From Achromobacter xylosoxidans (GTDB lineage Bacteria > Pseudomonadota > Gammaproteobacteria > Burkholderiales > Burkholderiaceae_B): DNA of 64,000 bases. The first letter of the stretch is position 1; every line of letters begins with the position of its first letter. The stretch lies in the NCBI RefSeq assembly GCF_014490035.1, contig NZ_CP061008.1, positions 3,100,001 to 3,164,000 on the forward strand. The letters run 5' to 3'. The notes under the pieces are model-generated. The model was not told the origin of the DNA, did not search any database, and saw nothing but the letters and a program-made list of their open reading frames with translations. A program made the translations under genes and the position numbers. This document shows, piece by piece, positions 37,086-45,904 of this stretch.

Positions 37086-37116
37086 GCCGCCCGTTGCAAA
37101 ACCGGCGGCTTTTTTG
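37086..37116 (+). terminator. terminator-like hairpin in the leader of the cysS-like gene
   Basis: GCCGCC and GGCGGC pair across a 12-base loop and are followed by TTTTTTG. It lies about 36 bases before the tRNA synthetase start, so it could end upstream transcription or act as an attenuator in the synthetase leader. No other feature was found between 36881 and 37151. Confidence 0.55.
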
Positions 37117-37151
37117 TTTTTTGCCTGCACCCTTCGATACGGAGAGAGTTG

Positions 37152-38555
37152 ATGCCACTTGCGTTGTATGACACCTGGTCGCGTACCGTGCGCCCGTTCA
37201 CGCCTATCCACGCTGGCCACGTCGGCATGTATTGCTGCGGACCCACCGTCTACGACCATGCGCATATTGGCAATCTAAGAACGTATGTGTTTGAAGACAT
37301 TCTGCGCAGGGTACTCATACGCAACGGCTACGAGGTCCGTCATGTCGTTAATATCACCGACGTCGGTCATCTGACTTCGGATGCCGACGAAGGCGAAGAC
37401 AAGATGGAAAAAGGTAGCAGGCGGACCGGGGAGTCCGCCTATGCTATTGCTCAGCGCTACACCGAGGCCTTCATCGCGGATTGGCATGCCCTCAACTTGC
37501 TGGAGCCGACGGTATGGTGCCGCGCGACCGATCACATCGCCGAACAGATCGCGTTTATCGGCGAGTTGGATCGGTCCGGCTACGTGTATAAGACCGACGA
37601 CGGTCTTTATTTCGACACAAGCAAGCAGGATGACTACGGCTTTCTGGCCCGGCTCGACCGTGCCGGTCTGCAAGCGGGCAAGCGCGTAGCACTTGGCGCG
37701 AAGCGGAACATCACGGATTTTGCGCTATGGAAGTTCAGTCCGGAGGGCGTAGCGCGGCAGATGGAATGGGATAGCCCATGGGGGCGTGGATTTCCGGGCT
37801 GGCATATTGAGTGCTCGGCCATGTCGGCGAAACATCTCGGCATCTGGTTCGACATCCACTGTGGCGGAGAAGACCATATCGCCGTGCATCACAGCAACGA
37901 AATTGCGCAAACACAGGCAGCTTACGGCACTCGCCTTGCGAACTTCTGGATACACGGACATTTTCTGACACTCAATGCCGACAGCAAGATGTCGAAGTCG
38001 AGCGGGGATTTTGTGCGCTTGCAGACCTTGCGCAGTCGGAACACAGATCCGCTTGCCTACCGCTACCTGTGCATGACAGCTCACTACCGGAGCAAGCTGC
38101 ATTTCAGTTGGGCGTCGCTTGGTGCAGCGCAGACAGCCTTGAACCGGCTGCGGCATCTCTATTCTGGCTGGCCGGACGGTGGCCGCGTCGATCCGGATTT
38201 CGCCGCGCGCTTCAACGCCGAATTGAATGATGACCTGAATCTGCCGAGGGCATTGGCCGTGCTATGGGAACTCGTCAAGAGCGAGCTCCCGCCTGCCACC
38301 TTGAAAGCGACTGTGGACAGCTTTGATTTGGTACTGGGCCTCGGGTTACGCGATTGGAGGCCAGTAGCGTCTGACATTCCGGAAAGTATCCGGGCGCTGC
38401 TCGGTGAACGCGCTCAAGCCCGAGAGGCAAAGAACTGGGCCAAAGCCGATGAGATACGGAAGGTGTTAAACACCCAAGGCTGGAGAGTCGAGGATGGCAA
38501 CGACGGGCAACGCCTGACTGAAATCGCCACGCCCCTCACCGATATCGCAAGCTAG
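37152..38555 (+). CDS. cysS: cysteinyl-tRNA synthetase (apparently acquired copy)
   Basis: 467 residues from ATG 37152 (GGAGAGAG upstream), full length for the family. Class I motifs: HIGN at 38-41 (HIGH variant) and KMSKS at 279-283. Zinc ligands expected for CysRS are present: Cys29, Cys221, His246 and Glu250 (IHCGGEDHIAVHHSNEIAQ, where IHGGG is more usual). It charges tRNA-Cys. Location in a low-GC patch beside gene fragments suggests horizontal acquisition and a second copy, but the rest of the genome is not visible. Confidence 0.9.
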   Translation: MPLALYDTWSRTVRPFTPIHAGHVGMYCCGPTVYDHAHIGNLRTYVFEDILRRVLIRNGYEVRHVVNITDVGHLTSDADEGEDKMEKGSRRTGESAYAIAQRYTEAFIADWHALNLLEPTVWCRATDHIAEQIAFIGELDRSGYVYKTDDGLYFDTSKQDDYGFLARLDRAGLQAGKRVALGAKRNITDFALWKFSPEGVARQMEWDSPWGRGFPGWHIECSAMSAKHLGIWFDIHCGGEDHIAVHHSNEIAQTQAAYGTRLANFWIHGHFLTLNADSKMSKSSGDFVRLQTLRSRNTDPLAYRYLCMTAHYRSKLHFSWASLGAAQTALNRLRHLYSGWPDGGRVDPDFAARFNAELNDDLNLPRALAVLWELVKSELPPATLKATVDSFDLVLGLGLRDWRPVASDIPESIRALLGERAQAREAKNWAKADEIRKVLNTQGWRVEDGNDGQRLTEIATPLTDIAS

Positions 38556-38587
38556 CGGTAACAGCATGGGCCTCGCGTACTTAAATG

Positions 38588-38604
38588 GGTGTCAGACTAC
38601 AATT
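38588..38604. repeat. dispersed motif copy, reverse orientation
   Basis: GGTGTCAGACTACAATT, 32 bases after the cysS-like stop. It is the exact reverse complement of the copy at 35700. Confidence 0.8.
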
Positions 38605-38720
38605 CTCATCGAGGTTCGACCGCAGCCGCCGAAATCAAGAAAGGCCACGGAAACGCAAGCGGCTGCGGGGGCGATCATCCGACGATCGCAGCGGAAACCG
38701 ATCACCCCCGGCGCGGGCGT

Positions 38721-39044
38721 TCAGGCGGTCAGGAAGCGCAAGACTTCGGCCCAATCGTTCGTCGACAGGGCGACGTCTTCGTAGTCGCCAGCTTCTTCGT
38801 CGTAGCGCGAAACGCAGAAGCGCTGGCTTCTGCCGGATTCGCGGTCGGCGTAGTTGGCGTAGTCGACATAGACTTTCAAGCTGCGCTCCTCGTTCTCGAA
38901 TGAGGGAGCAGCGTCGATGTAGCTCGATGTATCGAAATACCCTTCGGGCAGGGGCGGCAGGGTTGCTATGTCGAAGTCGGGAAATTCGCGGCGCAGTCGT
39001 TCAAGGTTCATAAGGGAAGCAAGTGGAGGCTGGAGACCTGACAT
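38721..39044 (-). CDS. small acidic hypothetical protein
   Basis: 107 residues from ATG 39044, or 96 from ATG 39011; neither start has a strong Shine-Dalgarno. Core sequence MNLERLRREFPDFDIATLPP, then YVDYANYADRESGRSQRFCV and ending NDWAEVLRFLTA. It is acidic, soluble and without signal peptide. I do not recognise it. It is divergent from the dioxygenase gene across about 100 bases. Confidence 0.6.
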   Translation of the reverse strand: MSGLQPPLASLMNLERLRREFPDFDIATLPPLPEGYFDTSSYIDAAPSFENEERSLKVYVDYANYADRESGRSQRFCVSRYDEEAGDYEDVALSTNDWAEVLRFLTA

Positions 39045-39147
39045 TTTACGTTGCTCCGTGTCACTCGCCACGATGGCTCCCGAAACCGAGTTTGGAAATG
39101 ACGTTTATGACCGTCCAGACAGAAGCCGTTACACGAAAATCTCGAAC

Positions 39148-39861
39148 ATGACAGGCAGAACTCTCAATCAATCAGAGCTCGACTTTTTCCATGGCGAAGG
39201 GTACTTGCGATTGAGCGGTGCACATTCCAAGCGCTGTCTGACGCCGCTTCGGGAGCGCATTCTGCGAGAGCTATCGCGGCTCAAGGTCTGGGCCGGCGGA
39301 AAAAGTCTTGGCAGTTCACTGAACAATTTGTCGCCGTTTCAGCAGATCGCAAAGCTATCCTCGATGGTGAAGATTGCGGATCTGGATGAAACACTGAACA
39401 CGGCGGAAATTCGCAGCGCAATCGCTGACCTTACCGGCAGAGTCCCGCAATCCAGCCTGGGCACGCAGCCCTTGCTGTCGCTGCCTCATCAAGGACCATG
39501 GTCTCTGGGCAGCCTGAACTGGCACGTTGACCTGGCGGCGAAATCCGGCGCTGAGATCCCCGGCATCCAGGTGTTCTATCTGATCGACGACGTTGTTGAA
39601 CACGGGGGCGCAACTTTAGCGCTGGCCCGTTCTCATCGCGTGGCGGGTGTAGCGGCTGGGAGGCTTCGTGGATCGTTGAAATCGCCAGGCGATCTCGAAG
39701 CTGTTCTCAGCACGTCCGACACCAAGATCATCGAGATGTCGGGACGGGCTGGCGATGTTTTCTTGATGGACATGCGCGTGCTGCACACCCCATCCGTCAA
39801 TTCGTCCAGCCGTATCAGGATGATGGCCACGACGCGTTTCGGTCTGCGCACGAGCAGATAG
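39148..39861 (+). CDS. 2-oxoglutarate/Fe(II) dioxygenase, phytanoyl-CoA hydroxylase-like
   Basis: 237 residues from ATG 39148; an in-frame ATG at 39073 is an alternative. Starts TLNQSELDFFHGEGYLRLSG, the PhyH-type opening. Iron ligands are His126 and Asp128 (LNWHVDLA) and His213 (MRVLHTPSVNSSSRIR), with Arg222 as the 2-oxoglutarate anchor. It should hydroxylate a small molecule using O2. Its partner genes do not indicate a substrate; it belongs to the accessory patch. Confidence 0.82.
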   Translation: MTGRTLNQSELDFFHGEGYLRLSGAHSKRCLTPLRERILRELSRLKVWAGGKSLGSSLNNLSPFQQIAKLSSMVKIADLDETLNTAEIRSAIADLTGRVPQSSLGTQPLLSLPHQGPWSLGSLNWHVDLAAKSGAEIPGIQVFYLIDDVVEHGGATLALARSHRVAGVAAGRLRGSLKSPGDLEAVLSTSDTKIIEMSGRAGDVFLMDMRVLHTPSVNSSSRIRMMATTRFGLRTSR

Positions 39862-39919
39862 GGCGGGATCTGCTGGGAGTTGCGGCGTCAACCGCTCGTC
39901 TTTTGTGCCGGGAAAAATT

Positions 39920-39937
39920 GGTGTCAGACTACAATTT
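39920..39937. repeat. dispersed motif copy, reverse orientation
   Basis: GGTGTCAGACTACAATTT, ending two bases before the ATG of the frameshifted gene at 39940. Last copy seen in the window. Confidence 0.8.
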
Positions 39938-39939
39938 CG

Positions 39940-40549
39940 ATGTTCATGCCCGCGTTCGGTTTTTGCATTACCAAAGACCAAGTCGGTGAGTTGACGGCGT
40001 GGCTAAATAAATCCGGCGATTTCGCAATGATCGCAAGCGACGGGCAGGGACGATGGCGTGCCGTGCAGCCCGTGACCTGGACCATTGGGAAACGCCTATG
40101 CCTCTGGCACACGCCCGATGGGCCCTTGCCACTCCTCCCGGCAGACCCACGCCAGAAAAAAGGTACCGTACCTGACCCCTGGTCCGGGTGGGCGGAATTG
40201 CGTTCGCGCGATCGCAGCCACTTGCCACCGGAATACCAAGAAGTCAGCGCAGCCCAACGGGACAGTCCGTACTTCGGGCCCGGCCATACGGGAATCTTCT
40301 GGCTGAATTCGCGCTCGCTACGCCATCCAGACCACCGCCCGCATAGTCGGCAACGGCGCGTCCGAACCCGACGCAACGGGCTCGCCGCCGTTGGACGCCT
40401 GGTCGGTGGCTGCGTTGATGGGAGGAGTGGAGGGCATGTGCGAGCATGTGTGCACTTTGACCGACGCTATGTTGGAACAAGCGCTGCACGATGAGGACAA
40501 TCGGGATGAGGACGGCGCGACGCATGACGCGCCGGCGTCGGTCCAGTAG
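39940..40549 (+). pseudogene. frameshifted unidentified gene
   Basis: From ATG 39940 the frame reads MFMPAFGFCITKDQVGELTA ... GPGHTGIFWLN with protein-like character up to about 40307. It then degrades into Arg-rich nonsense to 40494. In the frame one base later, RYAIQTTARIVGNGASEPDA ... MCEHVCTLTDAMLEQALHDE continues credibly to TAG at 40547. One extra base (or two lost) near CTGAATTCGCG would explain it. Intact length would be about 200 residues. Family not recognised. Confidence 0.6.
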
Positions 40550-40829
40550 CACCGACGAAATGGTGTCCGCCTGGAGTTTTCGCGGTCTCGACGGGGCAGT
40601 TGATGCCGAGGCCGACGCGGACATCGCTTTCTCCTTCCGACAGTGGCGTTGGCGGAGGTCCCAACGGCGGCGACCAAACGCCCAAGTGCGAATAAGGGAT
40701 AACCCTATCCGCCATCATCCACGAATAAAATTCCTACATAACCGGGAATTTATATCGTTTTGAGGAACACCCCCTGGGGCCTTGTAATGCGTGTTCGCTT
40801 AACGCTGTCCACGCATTTACCCCAGACTT
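40550..40829. other. intergenic region at the right edge of the accessory patch
   Basis: No convincing gene. Two inverted repeats are visible: GGATA(ACCC)TATCC near 40697 and AAATTCC (40728-40734) with GGAATTT (40745-40751). Either could be an operator for the RraA-aminotransferase operon that starts at 40830. Confidence 0.4.
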
Positions 40830-41510
40830 ATGAATCCCATCGGATACCGCATTCTTCCCCGTACCGGCCCGGCCGTCGCTGCCGACGTGCTAGCCGGTTT
40901 CGCAGCCATCGGCTCGGCCCAGATCAGCGATTGCATGAACCGCCTGTATGGCGTCAGCGGGCTGCGTCCGCTGCATGCCTGCAATCAGCGCACGGTGGGC
41001 CTGGCGCTGACCGTAAAGACCCGGCCGGGCGACAACCTGATGATCCACAAGGCGATTTCGCTGGGCGGCGCGGGCGACGTGATTGTTGTCGATGGCGCGG
41101 GCGATACCAGCAATGCGCTGGTGGGCGAACTGATGATGATGGATGCGCAGTCGCGCGGCATTGAAGGTTTTGTGATCGATGGCGCGGTGCGCGATCTGGA
41201 TGTGTTCGCGCAGGGCGAGTTCGGTTGCTATGCGCGGGCCGTGTCGCACAAGGGACCGTACAAGGATGGTCCCGGCGAGATCAATGTGCCGGTATCGGTG
41301 GGTGGCCAGGTGGTCAACCCGGGCGACGTGGTGGTGGGTGACGCGGATGGCGTGGTGGTGATTCCTGCCGAGCATGCGGCGGCCGTGCTGGCTTTGGCTC
41401 AGAAGAAGGAGTCCGACGAGGCGGTGGCGAAGGAAAAGCTGCGCGCCGGCACCTATACCAAGCCCTGGCTGGAGAAGACTTTGGCCGAGAAGACGGGAGC
41501 CGCGAAATGA
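40830..41510 (+). CDS. RraA-family protein, probable 4-hydroxy-2-oxoacid aldolase
   Basis: 226 residues. RraA/HMG-aldolase features: IGSAQISDCMNRLYGVSG, RPGDNLMIHKAISLGGAGDVIVVDG, and the catalytic GFVIDGAVRDLDV with Arg-Asp. Members either inhibit RNase E or cleave 4-hydroxy-4-methyl-2-oxoglutarate or oxaloacetate. The operon setting with an aminotransferase and an amino acid importer favours the aldolase or decarboxylase role giving pyruvate. Its stop overlaps the next start by four bases. Confidence 0.88.
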   Translation: MNPIGYRILPRTGPAVAADVLAGFAAIGSAQISDCMNRLYGVSGLRPLHACNQRTVGLALTVKTRPGDNLMIHKAISLGGAGDVIVVDGAGDTSNALVGELMMMDAQSRGIEGFVIDGAVRDLDVFAQGEFGCYARAVSHKGPYKDGPGEINVPVSVGGQVVNPGDVVVGDADGVVVIPAEHAAAVLALAQKKESDEAVAKEKLRAGTYTKPWLEKTLAEKTGAAK

Positions 41511-42748
41511 GCCAGACCCCGAGCCAAACCCAAACCCCGCAGCCCACCAGCATCGTCGCTGACCGCATCAAGCGCATCAAACTTTCGCCCAGCGTCGCTG
41601 CGCGCGCCATCATCGCCGAACTGCGCGAACAGGGCCGTCGCATCATCGATCTGACCATCGGCGAGCCGGACTTCTCCACACCGGAGCACATCCGCCTGGC
41701 AGCCACCGCCGCCATGAACCGGGGCGAAACCAAGTATCCGCCGGCCCAGGGCACAGTGCCGCTGCGCCGCGCCGCTGCCCAGCATTTGCTGGAAGCGACG
41801 GGCGTCGATTATCCAGCGGGGCGCATCATTGTCAGCACGGGCGCCAAGCAGGTGATCTTCAACGGTCTGGCGGCGACGCTGAATGATGGCGACGAGGTGC
41901 TGATCCCGGCGCCGTTCTGGGTGTCGTACCCGGACATGGTGCTGGTCAATGGCGGCGTGCCGGTGGCGGTGGAGACTACGCCGGCGACGGGTTATAAGGT
42001 CACGCCCGAGGCGCTGGAGCGCGCGATTACGCCGCGCACCAAGTGGCTGATGATGAACGCGCCCAGCAATCCGACCGGCTCGGTCTACACTGCGGACGAG
42101 CTTCGCGGCCTGGCCGAGGTGCTGAAGCGCCATCCGCATGTATGGCTGATGACGGACGATATCTACGCCCGCCTGAATTTCACGGACGAGCCGACGGTGC
42201 ATCCGCTGCAGGTCGCGCCTGAGCTGGCGGCGCGCACGCTGGTGGTCAATGGCGTGTCCAAGGCTTATGCCATGACGGGCTGGCGCATCGGTTACGGCGC
42301 GGGTCCTGACGAGTTGATCAAGGCGATGGCGATTCTGCAGTCGCAGAGCACGTCGGGCGCGTCGTCGGTGAGTCAGGCGGCGGCGCTTGAGGCCTTGTCG
42401 GGTCCGCAGGATTGCGTGGCCGAGTTTGCCCAGGTGTTCCGCCAGCGCCGCGATCTGGCGATTGCGGAATTGGCGGGTACGCCGGGCCTGGAGATCGTCG
42501 TGCCGCAGGGCGCGTTCTACGTGTTCCCGGACTGCTCGGGCCTGTTGGGCAAGAAGACGCCGGCGGGCGACGTGATCGCGACCGATACCGACCTGACGCA
42601 CTATCTGCTGCGCGAAGCCGGCGTGGCCGTGATCGACGGCCATGCCTATGGCGCGCCGGGCACGTTCCGGCTGTCGTTCGCGGCGTCGCTGGACGATATC
42701 AAGCAGGGCTGCTCGGCCATCCGGGAAGCCTGCGCCAAGCTGGCCTGA
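41507..42748 (+). CDS. class I/II PLP-dependent aminotransferase (aspartate aminotransferase-like)
   Basis: 413 residues. Fold type I motifs: IIDLTIGEPDFSTPEHI, MNAPSNPTGSVYTADEL, and the Schiff-base lysine in VNGVSKAYAMTGWRIGYGAG. Translationally coupled (ATGA) to the RraA-family gene and followed by an amino acid ABC importer. It probably transaminates the imported amino acid to the 2-oxo acid cleaved by the RraA-family enzyme. Substrate unknown. Confidence 0.92.
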   Translation: MSQTPSQTQTPQPTSIVADRIKRIKLSPSVAARAIIAELREQGRRIIDLTIGEPDFSTPEHIRLAATAAMNRGETKYPPAQGTVPLRRAAAQHLLEATGVDYPAGRIIVSTGAKQVIFNGLAATLNDGDEVLIPAPFWVSYPDMVLVNGGVPVAVETTPATGYKVTPEALERAITPRTKWLMMNAPSNPTGSVYTADELRGLAEVLKRHPHVWLMTDDIYARLNFTDEPTVHPLQVAPELAARTLVVNGVSKAYAMTGWRIGYGAGPDELIKAMAILQSQSTSGASSVSQAAALEALSGPQDCVAEFAQVFRQRRDLAIAELAGTPGLEIVVPQGAFYVFPDCSGLLGKKTPAGDVIATDTDLTHYLLREAGVAVIDGHAYGAPGTFRLSFAASLDDIKQGCSAIREACAKLA

Positions 42749-42799
42749 GGGCAGGGCGGGCATTCCGTACACCACACAACCACACAAGGGGAATCAAGC

Positions 42800-43621
42800 A
42801 TGAAACGCCATACTCTTTTCGCTGCCTGCCTGGGCCTGGCTACGCTGGTCCTGGGCGCCTCGGCCCAGGCCGACCAGGTGGATGACATCAAGGCGCGCGG
42901 CGAGCTGATTTGCGGCACGCTGGGCACGTCGCAGCCGTTCAGCTTCCAGGACGCGGCGACGCGCCAGCTGGTGGGCTACGACGTGGATGTCTGCAAGCTG
43001 GTTGCGGACAAGCTGGGCGTGAAGATCAGCTACAAGCTGCTGTCGGTGGCGGCGCGGGTGCCGGAATTGAATGAAGGTCGGGTCGACATCCTGGCGGCCA
43101 ACCTGGGTTTTTCGCCCGACCGCGCGCAGCAGATCGCTTTCAGCCACGCCTACTACGTGAGCCCGCAGAAGCTGCTGGTGCGTAAGGATTCGGGCCTGGA
43201 GACGGTGGAATCGCTGAACGGCCGCCGCATCGGCGCGACCAAGGGTTCCAGCTCGGAACGCGAGATCAAGCGCATCCTGGATAAGTCGCAGGTGATTGGC
43301 TATGGCGACAGCTCGGCCACTTATCTGGCCCTGCAGCAGAAGAAGGTGGACGCACAGTTCGCTTCCGAATTGGTGTTGGTGCGCCTGGTGCTGCAAAGTC
43401 CGCCCACGGCGCCCGTCAGCGTGATCGCCAAGTCGGTGTTCGACGAGCCTTGGGGCCTGGGCGTGCGCAAGACGGAGCCGCGTTTCCTGGAAACGGTGAA
43501 CCAGGCGCTGGACGAGGCTGAGGCCTCGGGCGTGGCCGCCAAGCTGTTCGACAAGTGGTTTGGTCCGGAGACGCCGTACAAGCTGGAGCGCGGCTTCAAG
43601 ATCGGCCCGATCGCGGGCTGA
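42800..43621 (+). CDS. polar amino acid ABC transporter substrate-binding protein (SBP family 3)
   Basis: 273 residues. Signal peptide MKRHTLFAACLGLATLVLGASAQA, then VDDIKARGELICGTLGTSQP and VGYDVDVCKLVADKLGVKIS, typical of family 3. The ligand-site Arg/Asp regions (RVDILAANLGFSPDRAQQIAFS) are present. An amino acid with a charged or polar side chain is expected. AAGGGGAA precedes the ATG. A strong hairpin separates it from the permeases. Confidence 0.93.
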   Translation: MKRHTLFAACLGLATLVLGASAQADQVDDIKARGELICGTLGTSQPFSFQDAATRQLVGYDVDVCKLVADKLGVKISYKLLSVAARVPELNEGRVDILAANLGFSPDRAQQIAFSHAYYVSPQKLLVRKDSGLETVESLNGRRIGATKGSSSEREIKRILDKSQVIGYGDSSATYLALQQKKVDAQFASELVLVRLVLQSPPTAPVSVIAKSVFDEPWGLGVRKTEPRFLETVNQALDEAEASGVAAKLFDKWFGPETPYKLERGFKIGPIAG

Positions 43622-43655
43622 GCAGGGTCCGGAAGTACCACCGCGAGTCCCACGT

Positions 43656-43698
43656 CACGGGTTCCGGCGCCGCATCCAGCGGGCGGCCGGAACCCGTG
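43656..43698 (+). terminator. intercistronic hairpin after the binding-protein gene
   Basis: CACGGGTTCCGGC and GCCGGAACCCGTG form a perfect 13-bp stem with a 17-base loop. There is no strong T tract, so partial termination or protection of the upstream mRNA is likely, raising binding protein over permease. Confidence 0.72.
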
Positions 43699-43741
43699 GC
43701 GTTTGGCCTGAGCCTCGCGATAGCAGGAGATTGATTGTTTT

Positions 43742-44431
43742 ATGAGCCTACTTGACGCTTCCCAATACCAGCTGCTGCTGAGCGGCATGGCGGTGACCGT
43801 ACAGCTGTTCCTGGTTGCCTGGGTCATGGCCTTTGCCATCGCGGTGACGCTGGTGGTGGTGCGCGCGACCAATCTGGCGCCTTGCCGCTGGCTGGTCGAC
43901 GCCTATGTGGAATACCACCGCAACGTGCCGTTGCTGGTGCAGGTGCTGTTCTGGTACTTCGGCATGCCCGAGCTGCTGCCGGAAGGTTTCCGCATGTGGC
44001 TGTACCAGCACAACGCCGAGATGTCGCTGGCGGCGATTGCGCTGGCGCTGGGGTCGGCCGCTTATATCGCGGAGGACATCCGCAGCGGTTTGCGCGCCAT
44101 TCCCTTTACGCAGTTCGAGGCTGCCCGCGCGCTGGGCGCGAGCTATCTGCAATGCATGCGTTTCGTGATCGTGCCGCAGGCGGTGCGGATTTCGATTCCC
44201 CCGCTAGTGGGGCGCGCGCTGCTGCTGTTCAAGAACACCAGCGTGGCCATGGCCATCGGCGTGATGGAGCTGACCTACCAGGCGCGCGAGATCGAAAACG
44301 AAACCTACCGCACCTTTGCCACCTTTGGCGCGGCCACGATCATGTACCTGCTGGGATCGTTCCTCATCATGCTGATTGGATCGCGCGTCTATGACCGCTA
44401 TCGCCTGAACCGGGGAGGCCACGGTGCTTGA
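43742..44431 (+). CDS. amino acid ABC transporter permease (HisM/GlnP type)
   Basis: 229 residues with about five helices. Opens MSLLDASQYQLLLSGMAVTV; contains YVEYHRNVPLLVQVLFWYFG (family signature) and the EAA loop QFEAARALGASYLQCMRFVIVPQAV. It overlaps the next permease gene by eight bases, so the two form a heterodimeric channel. Confidence 0.93.
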   Translation: MSLLDASQYQLLLSGMAVTVQLFLVAWVMAFAIAVTLVVVRATNLAPCRWLVDAYVEYHRNVPLLVQVLFWYFGMPELLPEGFRMWLYQHNAEMSLAAIALALGSAAYIAEDIRSGLRAIPFTQFEAARALGASYLQCMRFVIVPQAVRISIPPLVGRALLLFKNTSVAMAIGVMELTYQAREIENETYRTFATFGAATIMYLLGSFLIMLIGSRVYDRYRLNRGGHGA

Positions 44432-45113
44432 TTTACTGTCTCAATACTGGCCCACGCTGCTGGTCGGCCAATATCCCAACGGGCCGCTGGGCGGCCTGGC
44501 GCTGACGCTGATCCTGGCCGCTTGCGGCCTGGCCCTGTCGCTGCCGCTGGCGCTGTTGATTGCGCTGGCGCGGGTCAGCCCCTACGGCTGGCTGCGCACG
44601 GCCAGCAAGGCGCTGGTCAACGTGGTGCGCGGCATGCCGCTGCTGATGCTGATCTTCTGGGCGTACTTCGTGGTGCCCAAGCTGACCGGCCAGGTGATCA
44701 GCGGCTTCTGGACGCTGATCTTCGCGCTGGTGGTCTATGAAAGCGCCTATCTGTCGGAAGTGATCCGCTCGGGCATCGAGGCGGTGCCGCGCGGCCAGAT
44801 CGAGGCCTCGCGCTCGTTGGGCGTGGGCTACTGGACCACGATGCGCCGGGTAGTGCTGCCGCAGGCGCTGTTCAACGTGCTGCCCAGCATGACCAGCCAG
44901 TTCGTCTCCACCATCAAGGAGACGTCGCTGGGCTATGTCATCAGCGTCAACGAGCTGACCTTCGCGGCCAATCAGGTCAACAACCTGGTGCTGACCAAGC
45001 CGCTGCAGGTTTTCGGCATCCTGGCCATCATTTATTTCCTGGTGTGCTTCAGCCTGAGCCGCGGGCTGAGCTGGCTGGACCTGCGTATCCGCCGCTCGCG
45101 CGCCATGGCTTGA
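44424..45113 (+). CDS. amino acid ABC transporter permease (HisM/GlnP type)
   Basis: 229 residues. Contains the [21 protein letters not shown] helix, [19 protein letters not shown] signature and EAA loop [25 protein letters not shown]. It is the second channel subunit, followed after 11 bases by the ATPase gene. Confidence 0.93.
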   Translation: MLDLLSQYWPTLLVGQYPNGPLGGLALTLILAACGLALSLPLALLIALARVSPYGWLRTASKALVNVVRGMPLLMLIFWAYFVVPKLTGQVISGFWTLIFALVVYESAYLSEVIRSGIEAVPRGQIEASRSLGVGYWTTMRRVVLPQALFNVLPSMTSQFVSTIKETSLGYVISVNELTFAANQVNNLVLTKPLQVFGILAIIYFLVCFSLSRGLSWLDLRIRRSRAMA

Positions 45114-45124
45114 AGGAACAAAAC

Positions 45125-45859
45125 ATGATCAATCTTGAAAAAGTGAACAAGTGGTACGGCGCGCATCATGTGCTGAAGGACGTGGATCTTTCGGTGGCGC
45201 GCGGCGAGGTGCTGGTGGTCTGCGGCCCGTCGGGCTCGGGCAAGTCGACCATGATCCGCACCATCAACCGGCTGGAGCCGATCGAGAAGGGGCGCATCCT
45301 GATCGACGGCAAGGACATCTACGCCAAGGGTTCGGACCTGAACGCGCTGCGCCAGCAGATCGGTTTCGTGTTCCAGCAGTTCAATCTGTTTCCTCATATG
45401 AGCGTGCTGGAAAACGTGATTTTTGCACCCGTCAGCATCCGCAAGCAGCCGCGCAAAGCGGCGGTGGAACTCGCGCGCGGCCTGCTGGCGCGGGTGGGTC
45501 TGGAGCACAAGATCGACGCCTATCCGGGTTCGCTGTCGGGCGGCCAGCAGCAGCGCGTGGCGATCGCCCGGGCGCTGGCCTTGCAGCCGCCGGTGATGCT
45601 GTTCGACGAACCGACCAGCGCGCTTGACCCGGAGATGGTGGGCGAGGTGCTGCAGGTGATGAAGGGCCTGGCCAAGGACGGCATGACCATGGTGTGCGTG
45701 ACCCACGAAATGGGCTTTGCGCGCGACGTGTGCGACCGGGTGGTTTTCATGGACGCGGGCGAGATCCTGGAGATGGACACGCCCGAGCGCTTCTTCAGCG
45801 CGCCCTCGCATCCGCGGGCGCAGCGCTTCCTGGCCGACATCCTGCATCCGCGCGGCTGA
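45125..45859 (+). CDS. amino acid ABC transporter ATP-binding protein (GlnQ/HisP type)
   Basis: 244 residues from ATG 45125 (AAGGAAC upstream). Walker [14 protein letters not shown]-loop [16 protein letters not shown], signature [15 protein letters not shown], Walker [15 protein letters not shown], switch His in VTHEMGFA. It energises the importer encoded just upstream. Confidence 0.95.
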   Translation: MINLEKVNKWYGAHHVLKDVDLSVARGEVLVVCGPSGSGKSTMIRTINRLEPIEKGRILIDGKDIYAKGSDLNALRQQIGFVFQQFNLFPHMSVLENVIFAPVSIRKQPRKAAVELARGLLARVGLEHKIDAYPGSLSGGQQQRVAIARALALQPPVMLFDEPTSALDPEMVGEVLQVMKGLAKDGMTMVCVTHEMGFARDVCDRVVFMDAGEILEMDTPERFFSAPSHPRAQRFLADILHPRG

Positions 45860-45904
45860 GGCGGGGGCGGCGGGCGTTGCCATGATGGTAAGGTGAGGGT
45901 TTCC

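Noticed and set aside
38589..38903. 104-codon plus-strand frame beginning at the motif copy
   Set aside because: Most of it is antisense to the acidic hypothetical protein at 38721-39044, which has better composition.
40491..40763. 90-codon plus-strand frame after the frameshifted gene
   Set aside because: Arg/Thr-rich, no ribosome-binding site, overlaps the better frame ending at 40549.
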